Shown here: one piece after another, positions 20,404 to 32,834 of the stretch
Layout: the number at the start of each line of letters is the position of its first letter
Numbering within the stretch: position 1 is the first letter of the stretch
NCBI RefSeq assembly: GCF_900491935.1
Contig: NZ_UEXK01000004.1
Location: 72,271 to 127,245, forward strand
Length of the DNA: 54,975 nucleotides
Direction of reading: 5' to 3'
Origin: Klenkia terrae
GTDB taxonomy: Bacteria > Actinomycetota > Actinomycetes > Mycobacteriales > Geodermatophilaceae
Made by a program: the position numbers and the translations under genes
Notes under the pieces: generated by a model
Databases searched by the model: none
Seen by the model: only the letters and a program-made list of their open reading frames with translations
Told to the model about the DNA's origin: nothing

Positions 20404-20667
20404 TCAGTTCTCGCCGGCGGTGTGGGTCAGCAGGCCCTCGTTGATCTCGCGCAGCGCGATCGAGAGGGGCTTCTCCTGGGGGGCGGTGTCGACCAGCGGG
20501 CCGACGTACTCCAGCAGGCCCTCGGAGAGCTGGCTGTAGTAGGCGTTGATCTGGCGGGCCCGCTTGGCCGCGTAGATGACCAGGCCGTACTTGCTGCTGG
20601 TGCGCTCGAGCAGCTCGTCGATCGGCGGGTTGGTGATGCCCTCGGGGGCAGGTGCGACTCCGGACAC
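20404..20667 (-). CDS. rpoZ: RNA polymerase omega subunit
   Basis: 87 residues. Binds the RNA polymerase beta' subunit and helps assembly. Family features: [29 protein letters not shown]-type core (residues about 13-41) and [16 protein letters not shown] near the C-terminus. GTG start at 20667 with GAGGAG about 11 nt upstream. It follows gmk in the conserved mihF-gmk-rpoZ order and is closed by a strong hairpin. Confidence 0.96.
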   Translation of the reverse strand: MSGVAPAPEGITNPPIDELLERTSSKYGLVIYAAKRARQINAYYSQLSEGLLEYVGPLVDTAPQEKPLSIALREINEGLLTHTAGEN

Positions 20668-20713
20668 GGGCGGGTGAGCTCCTCGGTAGGACGGGTTGCG
20701 CGGGGGGCGATCG

Positions 20714-21283
20714 TCAGCCCGCGGGTGGCGCAGTCAGCAAGAGTACCAACTCGTCCGCGGCGCGGGCCAGGTCGTCGTTGACGACCACCACGTCGTAGTC
20801 GTCGACGGCGGACATCTCCGACCGCGCGATGGCCAGCCGGCGCTCGATGACCTCCGGCGGCTCGGAGCCGCGACCGGTCAGCCGGACGGCCAGCTCCTCG
20901 AACGTGGGCGGGGCCAGGAAGACCAGCTGGGCGTCAGGGGCGGTGGCCCGGACCTGGCGCGCGCCCTGCATCTCGATCTCCAGCAGGGCCGGCAGACCGA
21001 GGGCCAGCTGCTCCTCGACCGGCCCGCGGGGGGTGCCGTAGCGGTTGCCCGCGTACTCGGCCCACTCCAGCAGCCCGTCGTGGGCGACCAACCAGTCGAA
21101 GTGCTCGGCGTCGACGAACAGGTAGTGCTCGCCGTCCACCTCGCCGGGCCGGGGGGCCCGGGTGGTCACCGACACCGACACCCACACCTCGGGGTGGCGG
21201 CGGCGGACCTCGGCGACCACGGTCCCCTTCCCCACCCCCGAGGGTCCCGACAGCACCGTCAACCGGGCGCGCGGGGCGGCCAC
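20714..21283 (-). CDS. gmk: Guanylate kinase
   Basis: 189 residues. Phosphorylates GMP/dGMP with ATP. The P-loop GPSGVGKGT stands at residues 13-21, and the GMP-binding region [16 protein letters not shown] follows near 40-55, with ATYGNRYGTP-like [12 protein letters not shown] further on. Start GTG 21283. It is 35 nt downstream of mihF and 46 nt upstream of rpoZ. Confidence 0.97.
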   Translation of the reverse strand: MAAPRARLTVLSGPSGVGKGTVVAEVRRRHPEVWVSVSVTTRAPRPGEVDGEHYLFVDAEHFDWLVAHDGLLEWAEYAGNRYGTPRGPVEEQLALGLPALLEIEMQGARQVRATAPDAQLVFLAPPTFEELAVRLTGRGSEPPEVIERRLAIARSEMSAVDDYDVVVVNDDLARAADELVLLLTAPPAG

Positions 21284-21318
21284 GTCGGGCGTTCCTCGGA
21301 GGGGGGTGGGGACGGGGC

Positions 21319-21645
21319 TCAGGCGGACTGCTCGCCGGCGAACTCGGCCTCCAGCGCCTTGCGCTGGTTGGCACCGAGCCCGCGGACCCGGCGGGTCGGC
21401 GAGATCTCCAGGCGCTCCATGATCTTGGCGGCGCGGGCCTTGCCGACGCCGGGCAGCGACTCCAGGACGGCGGAGACGCGCATCTTGCCGATGATCTCGT
21501 CGGTCTCGCCCTGCTTGAGGACGTCACCGACGGTGGTGCCCTTGCCCTTGAGCTTCTCGCGGAGCTCGGCACGGACCTTGCGGGCGGCAGCGGCCTTCTC
21601 GAGGGCTGCGGCGCGCTGTTCGGGGGTCAGCTGAGGAAGGGGCAC
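21319..21645 (-). CDS. mihF: Actinobacterial integration host factor (mIHF)
   Basis: 108 residues. A basic nucleoid-associated protein peculiar to actinobacteria, with an N-terminal long helix ([20 protein letters not shown]) and a C-terminal helix-two-turn-helix ([18 protein letters not shown]) that bends DNA. I start it at GTG 21645, giving PLPQLTPEQ as in mycobacterial mIHF, instead of the ATG four codons upstream at 21657. An intergenic promoter with reasonable -35 and -10 spacing lies upstream, so this gene can be expressed apart from pyr. Confidence 0.94.
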   Translation of the reverse strand: MPLPQLTPEQRAAALEKAAAARKVRAELREKLKGKGTTVGDVLKQGETDEIIGKMRVSAVLESLPGVGKARAAKIMERLEISPTRRVRGLGANQRKALEAEFAGEQSA

Positions 21646-21756
21646 GGGGCAACCCAATCGTTTCTCTGCCGGCGGTGGTGACCGTCGGTGGCGGATCTCG
21701 GTGTGTGGGGGGTCGAGCAGGGGGCCGTGGCCCGGGCTGCTCGAGGCCTGGGCGTC

Positions 21757-21785
21757 AACCTAGTCACCCGGGGACGGCCTGGTCA
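21757..21785 (-). promoter_or_regulatory. Candidate promoter for mihF-gmk-rpoZ
   Basis: On the minus strand TGACCA (21780-21785) and TAGGTT (21757-21762) are separated by 17 nt, a good fit to the TTGACA-N17-TATAAT pattern. Transcription would start near 21750, leaving a leader of about 105 nt to the GTG at 21645. The gap between pyrF and mihF is 216 bp. Confidence 0.5.
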
Positions 21786-21861
21786 CCGGCACCCGGTGCG
21801 CCGGCGCCGCCCGCGGTGTGCTGGGCCGCGTCCCCCGGTCCCGGGTCGATGTGACGCTGCG

Positions 21862-22743
21862 TCATACCGCCAGCTCAGCGGCCCACCGCTGTGCAGCGCC
21901 GCGGAGGGCGGCGACGTCCGGACCGGTTCCGAGGACATCCCGGGAGACCGTGGGGACGACGGCCCGGCCGGCGCCGAACAGCCGCCGCAGGTCGGCCGGG
22001 GTGCCGCCCTGGGCGCCCAGCCCGGGGGCCAGCACCGGCCCGCGCAGGCCGTCGAGGTCGACGTCCAGCTCGGCCAGGGTGGCGCCCACGACCACGCCGA
22101 AGGAGCCGGTGTGCGCCCCCCACCGGCCCTGCAGGTCCGCGTGCGCCCCGGGGTCCGGTGCCGGGTCACCGACCAGCCAGCCCGGGTCGTTCCAGCCGGC
22201 GACGGTGTCCACCACCGCCTGGGCGACGGTGCGGCCGTCGGCCAGGCGGGCGTGCTGGAAGGTGGCCGCGTCCGGGTTCGACGTGCGGGCCAGCACGAAC
22301 AGCCCGCCACCGTGCGCGCGGGCGGTGCGCACGGCCGGCTCCAGCGACCCCGGGCCGAGGTAGGGGCTCACGGTGAGCGCGTCGACCTGCATCGGGTGCC
22401 CCGGTGCCAGCACGTCGGCGTAGCCGGCCATGGTGGAGCCGATGTCGCCGCGCTTGGCGTCCAGCAGCACCAGGGCGCCCGCCGCCCGGCAGGTCGCCAC
22501 GGCGTCCTCCAGGACCAGCAGGCCGCGGGCGCCGTGCCGCTCGTAGAACGCCGACTGCGGCTTCAGCACCGCCACCGTGCCGGCCAGCGCCTCGACCACC
22601 GCGTCGGTGAACCGGCGCAGGCCCTCGACGTCGTCGGTCAGCCCCCAGGCGGCCAGCAGCTCGGCGTGCGGGTCGATGCCCACGCACAGCGGCCCGCGGC
22701 GGGCCACGGCGTCGGCCAGCCGCGCCCCGAACGGCGCGGTCAC
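21862..22743 (-). CDS. pyrF: Orotidine 5'-phosphate decarboxylase (type 2)
   Basis: 293 residues, the longer type 2 OMP decarboxylase typical of actinobacteria and myxobacteria. The catalytic Lys-Asp motif appears as LDAKRGDIGST near residue 95, with VSPYLGPGSLEP after it and PGLGAQGG in the phosphate-binding region. It makes UMP, the last step of the operon's pathway. GTG 22743 overlaps the pyrD stop as GTGA; it is the last gene of the pyr operon. Confidence 0.95.
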   Translation of the reverse strand: MTAPFGARLADAVARRGPLCVGIDPHAELLAAWGLTDDVEGLRRFTDAVVEALAGTVAVLKPQSAFYERHGARGLLVLEDAVATCRAAGALVLLDAKRGDIGSTMAGYADVLAPGHPMQVDALTVSPYLGPGSLEPAVRTARAHGGGLFVLARTSNPDAATFQHARLADGRTVAQAVVDTVAGWNDPGWLVGDPAPDPGAHADLQGRWGAHTGSFGVVVGATLAELDVDLDGLRGPVLAPGLGAQGGTPADLRRLFGAGRAVVPTVSRDVLGTGPDVAALRGAAQRWAAELAV

Positions 22744-23738
22744 CGGCCGTGCCGTCCGGCCGGCACCTCGTCGGGGGCCCGGTGGGCGTAGCCGACCGCG
22801 TCGGCCAGCCGGCCGAACCCGCGCTCGCCCAGCGCCTCGGCGAGCTCGGCGTGGATCCGGGCCGGGGCCGACGGGTCGTTGAAGACCGCGGTGCCCACCG
22901 AGACCGCACCGGCACCGGCGAGGATGAACTGCAGGGCGTCCAGGCCGGTCCGGATGCCGCCCATGCCCAGGATCGGCACGTTGGGCAGCGCGGCGTGCAC
23001 CTGCCATACGCAGCGCAGCGCGACCGGCCGGATCGCCGGACCGGACAGCCCGCCGGTGACCCCGCCGAGCACCGGCCGCATCGTGTCCGGGTCGATGACC
23101 AGGCCGAGCAGCGTGTTGATCATCGACAGGCCGTTGGCGCCGGCGTCGGCGCACGCCCGGGCCACCGCGACGATGTCGGTGACGTCGGGGGTGAGCTTGG
23201 CGTAGACCGGGTGCGCCGGGTCGGCGGCCTCCCGCACGGCGGCGACCACCGCGGCCGAGGCGTCGGGGTTGCAGGCGAACACCTCGCCGCGGCTCTCCAC
23301 GTTCGGGCAGGAGATGTTGACCTCGATGCCCAGCACGCCGGGGGCCCCGCGCAGCCGGGCGGCCAGCTCGGCGAAGTCCTCGGTGCGGGCACCGGCGATC
23401 GACACGAAGGACCGGACGCCGCGCTCGGCCAGCCAGGGCAACTCGTCCTCCAGCAACCCGTCGATGCCCGGGCCCTGCAGGCCGATCGAGTTGATCATCC
23501 CGCTGGGGGTCTCGGCCATCCGCGGGGTGGCCCGCCCCGACCGCGGCCGCAGCTGCACCGACTTGGTGACCACCGCACCGATCGAGGTGAGGTCGAAGAA
23601 CGGGTCGAGCTCCCGGCCGAACGCCGAGCAGCCCGAGGCGGTCAGCACCGGGCTGACCAGCGGGACGCCGCCGACGGAGGCCTGCATGTCGACGCTGGGC
23701 ACCTCGACCTCGGCCAGCTCGAGCTCGGGCAGGGTCAC
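22740..23738 (-). CDS. pyrD: Dihydroorotate dehydrogenase, class 1B catalytic subunit
   Basis: 332 residues, FMN barrel. The active-site base is a Cys in VNISCPN, which marks class 1; the membrane-bound class 2 enzyme has Ser and an N-terminal membrane helix, and neither is seen. GMGGIRTG and SVGTAVF near the end bind the FMN phosphate. With the adjacent pyrK it should form an NAD-dependent heterotetramer. GTG 23738 overlaps the pyrK stop; an ATG about 16 codons later is an alternative start. Confidence 0.94.
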   Translation of the reverse strand: MTLPELELAEVEVPSVDMQASVGGVPLVSPVLTASGCSAFGRELDPFFDLTSIGAVVTKSVQLRPRSGRATPRMAETPSGMINSIGLQGPGIDGLLEDELPWLAERGVRSFVSIAGARTEDFAELAARLRGAPGVLGIEVNISCPNVESRGEVFACNPDASAAVVAAVREAADPAHPVYAKLTPDVTDIVAVARACADAGANGLSMINTLLGLVIDPDTMRPVLGGVTGGLSGPAIRPVALRCVWQVHAALPNVPILGMGGIRTGLDALQFILAGAGAVSVGTAVFNDPSAPARIHAELAEALGERGFGRLADAVGYAHRAPDEVPAGRHGR

Positions 23739-24789
23739 GGCGTCTCCCCCGTCGGGGCGGTCGGGTGGGCCGCGGTGTCGGCACCGGGCTCGGCGGACGG
23801 CTCGGGCTCGGGGGCCTCGTCGAGAGCAGGGGCGTCGGGCGGGTGCGGCAGCGCCATCGCGTCGGCGCCGACCAGGTCCGGGGGCAGCGTGCCGACGTCG
23901 GCGAACCGCACCCGGTCGCCGGCGAAGACCGGTCCCTCCACGCAGGACCGGGCGAAGCGGGACCGGCCGTCGGCGCCGACCACCGGCAGCACGCAGGTCA
24001 TGCAGACCCCGACCCCGCAGGCCATGGACTCCTCCACGGCCACCCAGGAGGGCACCCCGCGGTCGGTGGCCAGCCGGGCCACCGCGGCCAGCATCGGCAT
24101 CGGCCCGCAGGCGTAGACGGCGCCGGCGCCGCTGACCAGGTCGGCGACCGGACCAGTCACCCGGCCCGGCCGGCCGGCGCTGCCGTCGTCGGTGGTGACC
24201 ACGAAGGGGGCGGCGACCGCGGCGAGGTCCTCCACCGAGCACAGCCGGGCCGCGTCGCCGGCACCGACGACCGCGGCCACCTCGTGCCCGCGGGAGCGCA
24301 GCAGGCCACCGAGGCCCACCAGGGCGGCCGCGCCGTAGCCGCCGCCGACCAGCAGCGTCGGCGTGCCCGGCGGGGGCAGCGGGAACGGTCGGCCCAGCGG
24401 GCCCACCACGTCCACCTCGTCGCCCGGGCGCAGCCCGGCCAGCCAGGTCGACCCGGCCGCGCGGGCGCTGACGACCACGGAGAACCGGCCGTCGCCGACC
24501 CCGGCGATGGCGATCGACCGGCGCAGCAGCATGGCCGAGGTCGGCCCCCCGACGGCGAACGCCACGAACTGGCCCGGCTGGGCCACCTCGGCGATGTCGG
24601 GGGCCTCCAGGGTCAGCTCGGTGTAGGCGCTGACCGGCCGGGAGCCGACCACCACGGCCAGGCCCTGCACCGGGGCGTGCTCGGCCGGCGGGGCCGGCTC
24701 GCCCAGCGGCTCGGTGCGGGACCCCGGGACCGGCGGCAGCACCCGGTCGCCCGAGGGCAGCTGCACCAGGCGGGTGCCCGACCCCTCGG

Positions 24790-24793
<4 letters not shown>
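23735..24793 (-). CDS. pyrK: Dihydroorotate dehydrogenase electron-transfer subunit
   Basis: 352 residues. A ferredoxin-reductase-like FAD/NAD module followed by a [2Fe-2S] cluster site with CGVGVCMTC and a further Cys in RSCVEGPVF (about 255-290). [10 protein letters not shown] marks the FAD site and [11 protein letters not shown] the NAD site. It passes electrons from PyrD's FMN to NAD+. It is longer than the usual 250-290 residues, having an N-terminal extension of about 40 residues and an acidic, Pro-rich C-terminal tail of about 40. GTGA overlap with carB. Confidence 0.93.
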
Positions 24794-28111
<3,318 letters not shown>

Positions 28112-28125
<14 letters not shown>

Positions 28126-29227
28126 GGTTGTCCTCCATCAGGTCCACGAAGCGCTGGAAGAGCGGGGCCGCGTCGTGCGGACCGGCCGCGGCCTCGGGGT
28201 GGAACTGCACGCTGAACGCCGGCACGTCGAGGCAGCGCAGGCCCTCGACCACCTGGTCGTTGAGCCCGACGTGGCTGACCTCGACCCGCCCGTAGGGGGT
28301 GTCCGACGCCCGGTCCAGCGGGGCGTCGACGGCGAAGCCGTGGTTCTGGCTGGTGACCCGCACCGAGTCGGTGACCCGGTCCAGCACGGGCTGGTTGAGC
28401 CCGCGGTGGCCGAAGGGCAGCTTGTAGGTGCCCAGCCCCAGCGCGCGGCCGAGGATCTGGTTGCCGAAGCAGATGCCGAACAGCGGCCGGCGGGCGTCCA
28501 GCACGCCCTTGACGGCGTCCACGGCGTAGTCGCTGGCCGCCGGGTCGCCGGGGCCGTTGGACAGAAAGACGCCGTCCGGGCCGGCGGCCAGCAGCTCGGC
28601 CGCGGTGGCCGTGGCCGGCAGCACGTGCGTCTCGACGCCCAGCTCGGCCAGGTGCCGGGGCGTGGCCGCCTTGATGCCCAGGTCCAGCGCCGCGATCGTG
28701 TACTTCTTCTCCCCCACCGCCGGGACGACGTAGGCCGCCTCGGTGGTGACCTCCGGGGCCAGGTCCGCACCGCTCATCGACGGCGCCGCGAGCACCTGGG
28801 CCAGCAGCGCGTCGGCGTCCAGCACCTCGGTGGAGATGCCGACCCGCATCGCGCCGCGGTCACGCAGGTGCCGGGTCAGCGCCCGGGTGTCCACCCCGCT
28901 GATGCCCACCACGCCGTTGGCGACCAGCTCGTCGTCCAGGGTGCCGGTGGAGCGCCAGTTGGCCGGCCGGCGGGCCGGGTCGCGCACCACGAACCCGGCG
29001 ACCCAGATCCGGCGGGACTCGTCGTCCTCGCCGTTGACCCCGGTGTTGCCGATGTGCGGGGCGGTCATCACGACCACCTGGCGGTGGTAGCTGGGGTCGG
29101 TCAGCGTCTCCTGGTAGCCGGTCATCCCGGTGGAGAACACCGCCTCGCCGACCGTCGTCCCGGTCGCCCCGTAGGACTCGCCGCGGAACGCGCGGCCGTC
29201 CTCGAGCACGAGCAGCGCTTCACTCAC
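28112..29227 (-). CDS. carA: Carbamoyl-phosphate synthase small subunit (glutaminase)
   Basis: 371 residues. The N-terminal CPSase_S domain ([18 protein letters not shown]) is followed by a class I glutamine amidotransferase domain with the nucleophilic Cys in LFGICFGNQ and catalytic His in FHPEA. It supplies ammonia to CarB. I use GTG 29227, which overlaps the pyrC stop (GTGA) and gives the family-standard N-terminus; the longer open frame upstream belongs to a shadow of pyrC. Confidence 0.96.
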
Positions 29228-30507
29228 TTCTGGACCTTCCCGTCGAGGACCGACAGTTCTCCGCGCAGCAGCGTGTGCACCACGCGGGCGGGCAGCTCGC
29301 GCCCGGCGTAGGGGCTGTTGCGGCTCTTGCTGGCCAGCGCGGCCGGGTCGACCACCGCGCGGGCGGAGGGGTCCAGCAGCACCAGGTTGGCCGGCTCGCC
29401 GACCGCGATCGGCCGGCCCTGCCCGGCCAGCCGGCCGATCTGCGCGGGCCGCACCGACATCCGGTCGGCCACCTCGCGCCAGGTCAGCAGCCCGGTGTCG
29501 ACCATCGTGTCGACGACGACGCTCAGCGCCTGCTCCAGCCCGAGCATCCCGGGCCGGGCCGCGGACCACTCGCACTCCTTGTCCTCGCCGGCGTGCGGGG
29601 CGTGGTCGGTGGCGACGGCGTCGATCGTGCCGTCGGCCAGCCCGGCCCGCAGCGCCGCGACGTCCTCGGCGGTGCGCAGCGGCGGGTTCACCTTGAACGT
29701 GGCGTCGTAGCCCTCGGCCTGGGCGTCGGTGAGCAGCAGGTGGTGCGGGGTGACCTCGGCGGTGACCTGCACCCCGCGGGACTTGGCCCACCGGATCAGC
29801 TCCACCGAGCCCGCCGTCGAGACGTGGCAGACGTGCAGCCGGGCGCCGACGTGCTCGGCCAGCAGCACGTCGCGGGCGATGATCGCCTCCTCGGCGACCG
29901 CGGGCCAGCCGGTCAGCCCGAGGCGGGCGGAGCGGGCGCCCCCGGGCATCTGGGCGCCGACGGGCAGCCGGGGCTCCTCGGCGTGCTGGGCGACGACGCC
30001 GTCCAGCGCCTTGACGTACTCCAGCGCCCGGCGCATGAGCGCGGGGTCCGAGACGCACTTGCCGTCGTCGGAGAACACCCGCACCCGGGCGGCGCTGTCG
30101 GCCATCGCGCCGAGCTCGGCCAGCTGCTCGCCGCCCAGCCCGACGGTCACCGCGCCGACCGGGACGACGTCGACCAGCCCGGCGTCGTTGCCCAGCCGCC
30201 AGACCTGCTCGACGACGCCGGCGGTGTCGGCCACCGGGTCGGTGTTGGCCATCGCGTGGACGGCGGTGAAGCCGCCCAGCGCCGCGGCCCGGGAGCCGGT
30301 GAGCACCGTCTCGGTGTCCTCCCGGCCGGGCTCGCGCAGGTGGGTGTGCAGGTCGACCAGCCCGGGGAGGACGACGAGGCCGGTCGCGTCGATCGTGTCG
30401 GCCGTCGTGGACAGCGACTCCCCGATCGCGGCGATCACGCCGTCCTTGACCAGGATGTCGACGGCGTCCTCGCCGTAGGGCCGGGCGCCCTTCAGGAGCA
30501 GGGTCAT
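29224..30507 (-). CDS. pyrC: Dihydroorotase
   Basis: 427 residues, the long class I (PyrC/AllB type) amidohydrolase. Zinc ligands appear in [10 protein letters not shown] near 52-61, HVCHVS, VTPHH near 240 and TDHAPH near 305. It cyclises carbamoyl aspartate to dihydroorotate. In many bacteria this class can associate with aspartate carbamoyltransferase, whose gene overlaps it by 4 nt upstream. Confidence 0.96.
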   Translation of the reverse strand: MTLLLKGARPYGEDAVDILVKDGVIAAIGESLSTTADTIDATGLVVLPGLVDLHTHLREPGREDTETVLTGSRAAALGGFTAVHAMANTDPVADTAGVVEQVWRLGNDAGLVDVVPVGAVTVGLGGEQLAELGAMADSAARVRVFSDDGKCVSDPALMRRALEYVKALDGVVAQHAEEPRLPVGAQMPGGARSARLGLTGWPAVAEEAIIARDVLLAEHVGARLHVCHVSTAGSVELIRWAKSRGVQVTAEVTPHHLLLTDAQAEGYDATFKVNPPLRTAEDVAALRAGLADGTIDAVATDHAPHAGEDKECEWSAARPGMLGLEQALSVVVDTMVDTGLLTWREVADRMSVRPAQIGRLAGQGRPIAVGEPANLVLLDPSARAVVDPAALASKSRNSPYAGRELPARVVHTLLRGELSVLDGKVQK

Positions 30508-31421
30508 GCGGGGCCTCCGAGCAGCAGGTAGAGGACGGCCATGCGCACGCTGACGCCGTTGCCGACCTGCTCGACGATCGTCGAGCGGGGTGAGTCCGCG
30601 ACGTCCGCGGCGATCTCCATGCCGCGGTTCATCGGGCCGGGGTGCATGACGATCGCGTCGTCGCCGAGCTTGGCCATGCGGGTGGCGTCCAGGCCGTAGC
30701 GGCGGCTGTACTCCCGGGCCGACGGGAAGAACGACGCGTTCATCCGCTCGGCCTGCACGCGCAGCATCATCACCACGTCGGCCTGCGGGAGGACGGCGTC
30801 CAGGTCGTAGCTGACCCTCACCGGCCAGGACCCGACGCCGACGGGCAGCAGGGTCGGCGGGGCGACCAGGGTGACCTCGGCGCCCAGCGTGTGCAGCAGC
30901 CAGACGTTGGACCGGGCCACCCGGCTGTGCAGCACGTCGCCGGTGATGACCACCTTGACGCCCTCCAGCCGGCCCAGCCGCTGCCGGATCGTGTAGGCGT
31001 CCAGCAGGGCTTGGGTGGGGTGCTCGTGGGTGCCGTCGCCGGCGTTGACCACGCTGCCGGCCACCCAGGTGGCCAGCCGGTGCGGGGCGCCGGAGGACCC
31101 GTGCCGCACGACGATGCCGTCGGCACCCATCGCCTCCAGGGTCAGCGCGGTGTCCTTGAGGCTCTCGCCCTTGGAGACGCTGGAGCCCTTGGCGGAGAAG
31201 TTGATGACGTCGGCGCTCAACCGCTTGGCGGCCAGCTCGAAGCTGATCCGGGTGCGGGTGGAGTCCTCGAAGAACAGGTTGACCACGGTGCGCCCGCGCA
31301 GGGTGGGCAGCTTCTTGACCTCGCGGCCGGCCAGCGCGGACTCGATCTGGGCGGCGGTGTCGAGCACCAGGGTGGCGTCGGAGCGGTCCAGGTCGGCGGA
31401 CTCGAGCAGGTGCCTACGCAT
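30504..31421 (-). CDS. pyrB: Aspartate carbamoyltransferase, catalytic subunit
   Basis: 305 residues. The carbamoyl-phosphate motif [12 protein letters not shown] stands near residue 50, with the aspartate-loop region [12 protein letters not shown] near 80 and HPTQALLD near 133. It makes carbamoyl aspartate. No pyrI regulatory subunit is present, as is usual outside Enterobacteria. It begins 8 nt inside pyrR and overlaps pyrC by 4 nt. Confidence 0.97.
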   Translation of the reverse strand: MRRHLLESADLDRSDATLVLDTAAQIESALAGREVKKLPTLRGRTVVNLFFEDSTRTRISFELAAKRLSADVINFSAKGSSVSKGESLKDTALTLEAMGADGIVVRHGSSGAPHRLATWVAGSVVNAGDGTHEHPTQALLDAYTIRQRLGRLEGVKVVITGDVLHSRVARSNVWLLHTLGAEVTLVAPPTLLPVGVGSWPVRVSYDLDAVLPQADVVMMLRVQAERMNASFFPSAREYSRRYGLDATRMAKLGDDAIVMHPGPMNRGMEIAADVADSPRSTIVEQVGNGVSVRMAVLYLLLGGPA

Positions 31422-32022
31422 CGGTGACGGTCACCCCGTCCTCGCCGTCGACCTCGGCCAGCCGCACCCGGACCTGCTGGGTGCGCGACGTCGGCACGTT
31501 CTTGCCCACGAAGTCGGCCTTGATCGGCAGCTCCCGGTGCCCCCGGTCGACCAGTACGGCCAGCTGGACGGCGCGCGGGCGGCCGACGTCGCGCAGGCCG
31601 TCCAGGGCGGCCCGCACCGAACGGCCGGAGAAGAGCACGTCGTCGACCAGGACGACGAGCCGGCCGTCGATGCCGGCGTCGGGCAGCCGGGTGTCCTCCA
31701 GCGCACGGACGCCGCGGGTGCGCAGGTCGTCGCGGTACAGGGTGATGTCCACCGTGCCCACGTCGACGGCGGTCCCGGTGAACGCCTCGATCCGGGCGGC
31801 CAGCCGGCGGGCCAGCGGGGCGCCGCGGGTGGGGATGCCGACCAGGACGAGGTCGGCCAGGCCGTCACCGGTCGTGGTGGAGCCGGCCGCGCGCTCGATG
31901 AGCTGGTGGGCCATCCGGTCCACCACCCGCGTCACGTCGTCGGCGGTGAGCAGTGGTTGGCCTGAGGTGGATCCGGGCACGGCGTCGGTCAAGGTCGATG
32001 GCTGTGGTTCGTGCAGCACCAT
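31414..32022 (-). CDS. pyrR: PyrR: RNA-binding pyr operon regulator / uracil phosphoribosyltransferase
   Basis: 202 residues. PRPP-binding motif [18 protein letters not shown] near 125-142 and flexible-loop region YRDDLRTRG identify PyrR. The first about 20 residues are an extension over the Bacillus protein, as in mycobacteria. PyrR binds UMP or UTP and a specific hairpin in pyr mRNA, and has weak uracil phosphoribosyltransferase activity. ATG 32022 has AAGGAGG 4 nt upstream, and a PyrR-type RNA loop is directly ahead of that site, which supports control of this operon's translation by its own first product. Confidence 0.95.
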   Translation of the reverse strand: MVLHEPQPSTLTDAVPGSTSGQPLLTADDVTRVVDRMAHQLIERAAGSTTTGDGLADLVLVGIPTRGAPLARRLAARIEAFTGTAVDVGTVDITLYRDDLRTRGVRALEDTRLPDAGIDGRLVVLVDDVLFSGRSVRAALDGLRDVGRPRAVQLAVLVDRGHRELPIKADFVGKNVPTSRTQQVRVRLAEVDGEDGVTVTDA

Positions 32023-32026
32023 CAGG

Positions 32027-32049
32027 CCTCCTTCCCCGCCTCACGGGAC
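32027..32049 (-). promoter_or_regulatory. PyrR-binding RNA hairpin adjoining the pyrR Shine-Dalgarno
   Basis: On the minus strand, 32049-32036 reads GUCCCGUGAGGCGG and contains UCCNGNGAGGY, the conserved PyrR-binding loop. The loop is closed by CCCG/CGGG pairing. Only 3 nt separate the motif from AAGGAGG (32033-32027), which is 4 nt from the pyrR ATG. No terminator hairpin or T-run follows in the leader, so I infer translational repression, as described for Mycobacterium smegmatis, rather than attenuation as in Bacillus. Confidence 0.8.
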
Positions 32050-32082
32050 GGGTCGTTAAAGGAGTGGTTTGGTCCACCGAGG

Positions 32083-32088
32083 ACGCTA
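32083..32088 (-). promoter_or_regulatory. Candidate -10 element of the pyr operon
   Basis: TAGCGT on the minus strand, predicting a transcript start near 32076 and a leader of about 54 nt that contains the PyrR hairpin. No convincing -35 hexamer. Confidence 0.4.
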
Positions 32089-32169
32089 GCGCACGGCCCG
32101 ATGTGACCTGCATCGGTCGGTCCTCACCCGTCCGAGGTGCTCGACGTGCTGTGCACCACCGATATCGAG

Positions 32170-32175
32170 TACTCT
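32170..32175 (+). promoter_or_regulatory. Candidate -10 element of bldD
   Basis: TACTCT, giving a predicted start near 32182 and a leader of about 43 nt. The -35 region is unclear. The BldD-box-like site at 32201-32215 would lie within this leader. Confidence 0.35.
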
Positions 32176-32200
32176 CCGTCACCAGCAGGCGCCACATCCG

Positions 32201-32215
32201 ACGACACTGAGTGAG
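32201..32215 (+). promoter_or_regulatory. BldD-box-like operator upstream of bldD
   Basis: ACGACACTGAGTGAG fits the published BldD consensus tnACnC(A/T)GnGTna at 8 of the 9 specified positions; the first T is C. It is a pseudo-palindrome centred 17 bp before the bldD start codon. BldD represses its own gene in Streptomyces, so autoregulation here is a reasonable inference. Confidence 0.55.
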
Positions 32216-32224
32216 CAGGACACG

Positions 32225-32764
32225 ATGAGCACCGACTACTCCCGAGCGCTGGGCGCTCGCCTCCGGGCGATCCGGAACCAGCAGGGTCTCTCGCTGCAGG
32301 GTGTCGAGGACAAGTCGCACGGCCGCTGGAAGGCCGTCGTCGTCGGGTCCTACGAGCGGGGGGACCGCGCGGTGACCGTGCAGCGGCTCTCCGAGCTCGC
32401 GGTGTTCTACGGCGTCCCGGTCGCCGAGCTGCTGCCCGACCCGCGGCCCAGCTCCGCGATCACCAAGTCCACCAAGATCGTGCTGAACCTGGAGTCGCTG
32501 GGCTCGCTGCCCGCCGACGAGGCCGGCCCGCTGGCCCGCTACGCCTCGACCATCCAGGCCCAGCGGCACGACTACAACGGCAAGGTGCTGTCCATCCGCA
32601 CCGAGGACCTCAAGTCGCTGGCGATCATCTACGACATGAGCCCGGACGAGCTGACCACCCGGCTGATCGAGTGGGGCGTGCTCTCCCCCGGCGCCGACGG
32701 CAGCATCTACACCGACGAGGACGAGACCGAGGACTGGGGCGACCGCCGCCGCAACCCCCGCTGA
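32225..32764 (+). CDS. bldD: BldD-type developmental transcriptional regulator
   Basis: 179 residues. An XRE-type helix-turn-helix at about 8-70 is followed by the C-terminal domain that in Streptomyces binds tetrameric cyclic di-GMP. The signature RxD-X8-RxxD is intact: Arg114, Asp116, Arg125 and Asp128 (RHD...RTED), at the same numbering as in Streptomyces BldD. The C-terminus is acidic and then basic (DEDETEDWGDRRRNPR). ATG 32225 has AGGA 4 nt upstream. The position next to nusB-efp-aro and pyrR is the conserved actinobacterial location. It should dimerise on c-di-GMP to repress development- or growth-related genes; targets in this organism are unknown. Confidence 0.95.
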   Translation: MSTDYSRALGARLRAIRNQQGLSLQGVEDKSHGRWKAVVVGSYERGDRAVTVQRLSELAVFYGVPVAELLPDPRPSSAITKSTKIVLNLESLGSLPADEAGPLARYASTIQAQRHDYNGKVLSIRTEDLKSLAIIYDMSPDELTTRLIEWGVLSPGADGSIYTDEDETEDWGDRRRNPR

Positions 32765-32776
32765 GCACACCCACGC

Positions 32777-32819
32777 ACGACGAAGGGCCCCTCCCGGTGC
32801 GGGAGGGGCCCTTCGTCGT
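32777..32819. terminator. Bidirectional terminator between bldD and nusB
   Basis: A perfect 19-bp stem (32777-32795 with 32801-32819) closes a 5-nt loop between two convergent genes; its core is GGGCCCCTCCC / GGGAGGGGCCC. It lies 13 nt after the bldD stop and 16 nt before the nusB stop. Confidence 0.9.
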
Positions 32820-32834
32820 CTGTCAGCCCGTGGC

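Noticed and set aside
23490-23510. Further copies of the TTGATCATC repeat core (near 23490, 43625, 9650 and 18885)
   Set aside because: Only 8-9 bases match and all lie within conserved coding sequence of pyrD, alaS, rpe and metK; the rest of the 73-bp unit is absent.
32023-32224. Transcription attenuator (terminator/antiterminator) for pyr
   Set aside because: No second hairpin followed by a T-run lies between the predicted start and the pyrR ATG; the arrangement fits translational repression instead.
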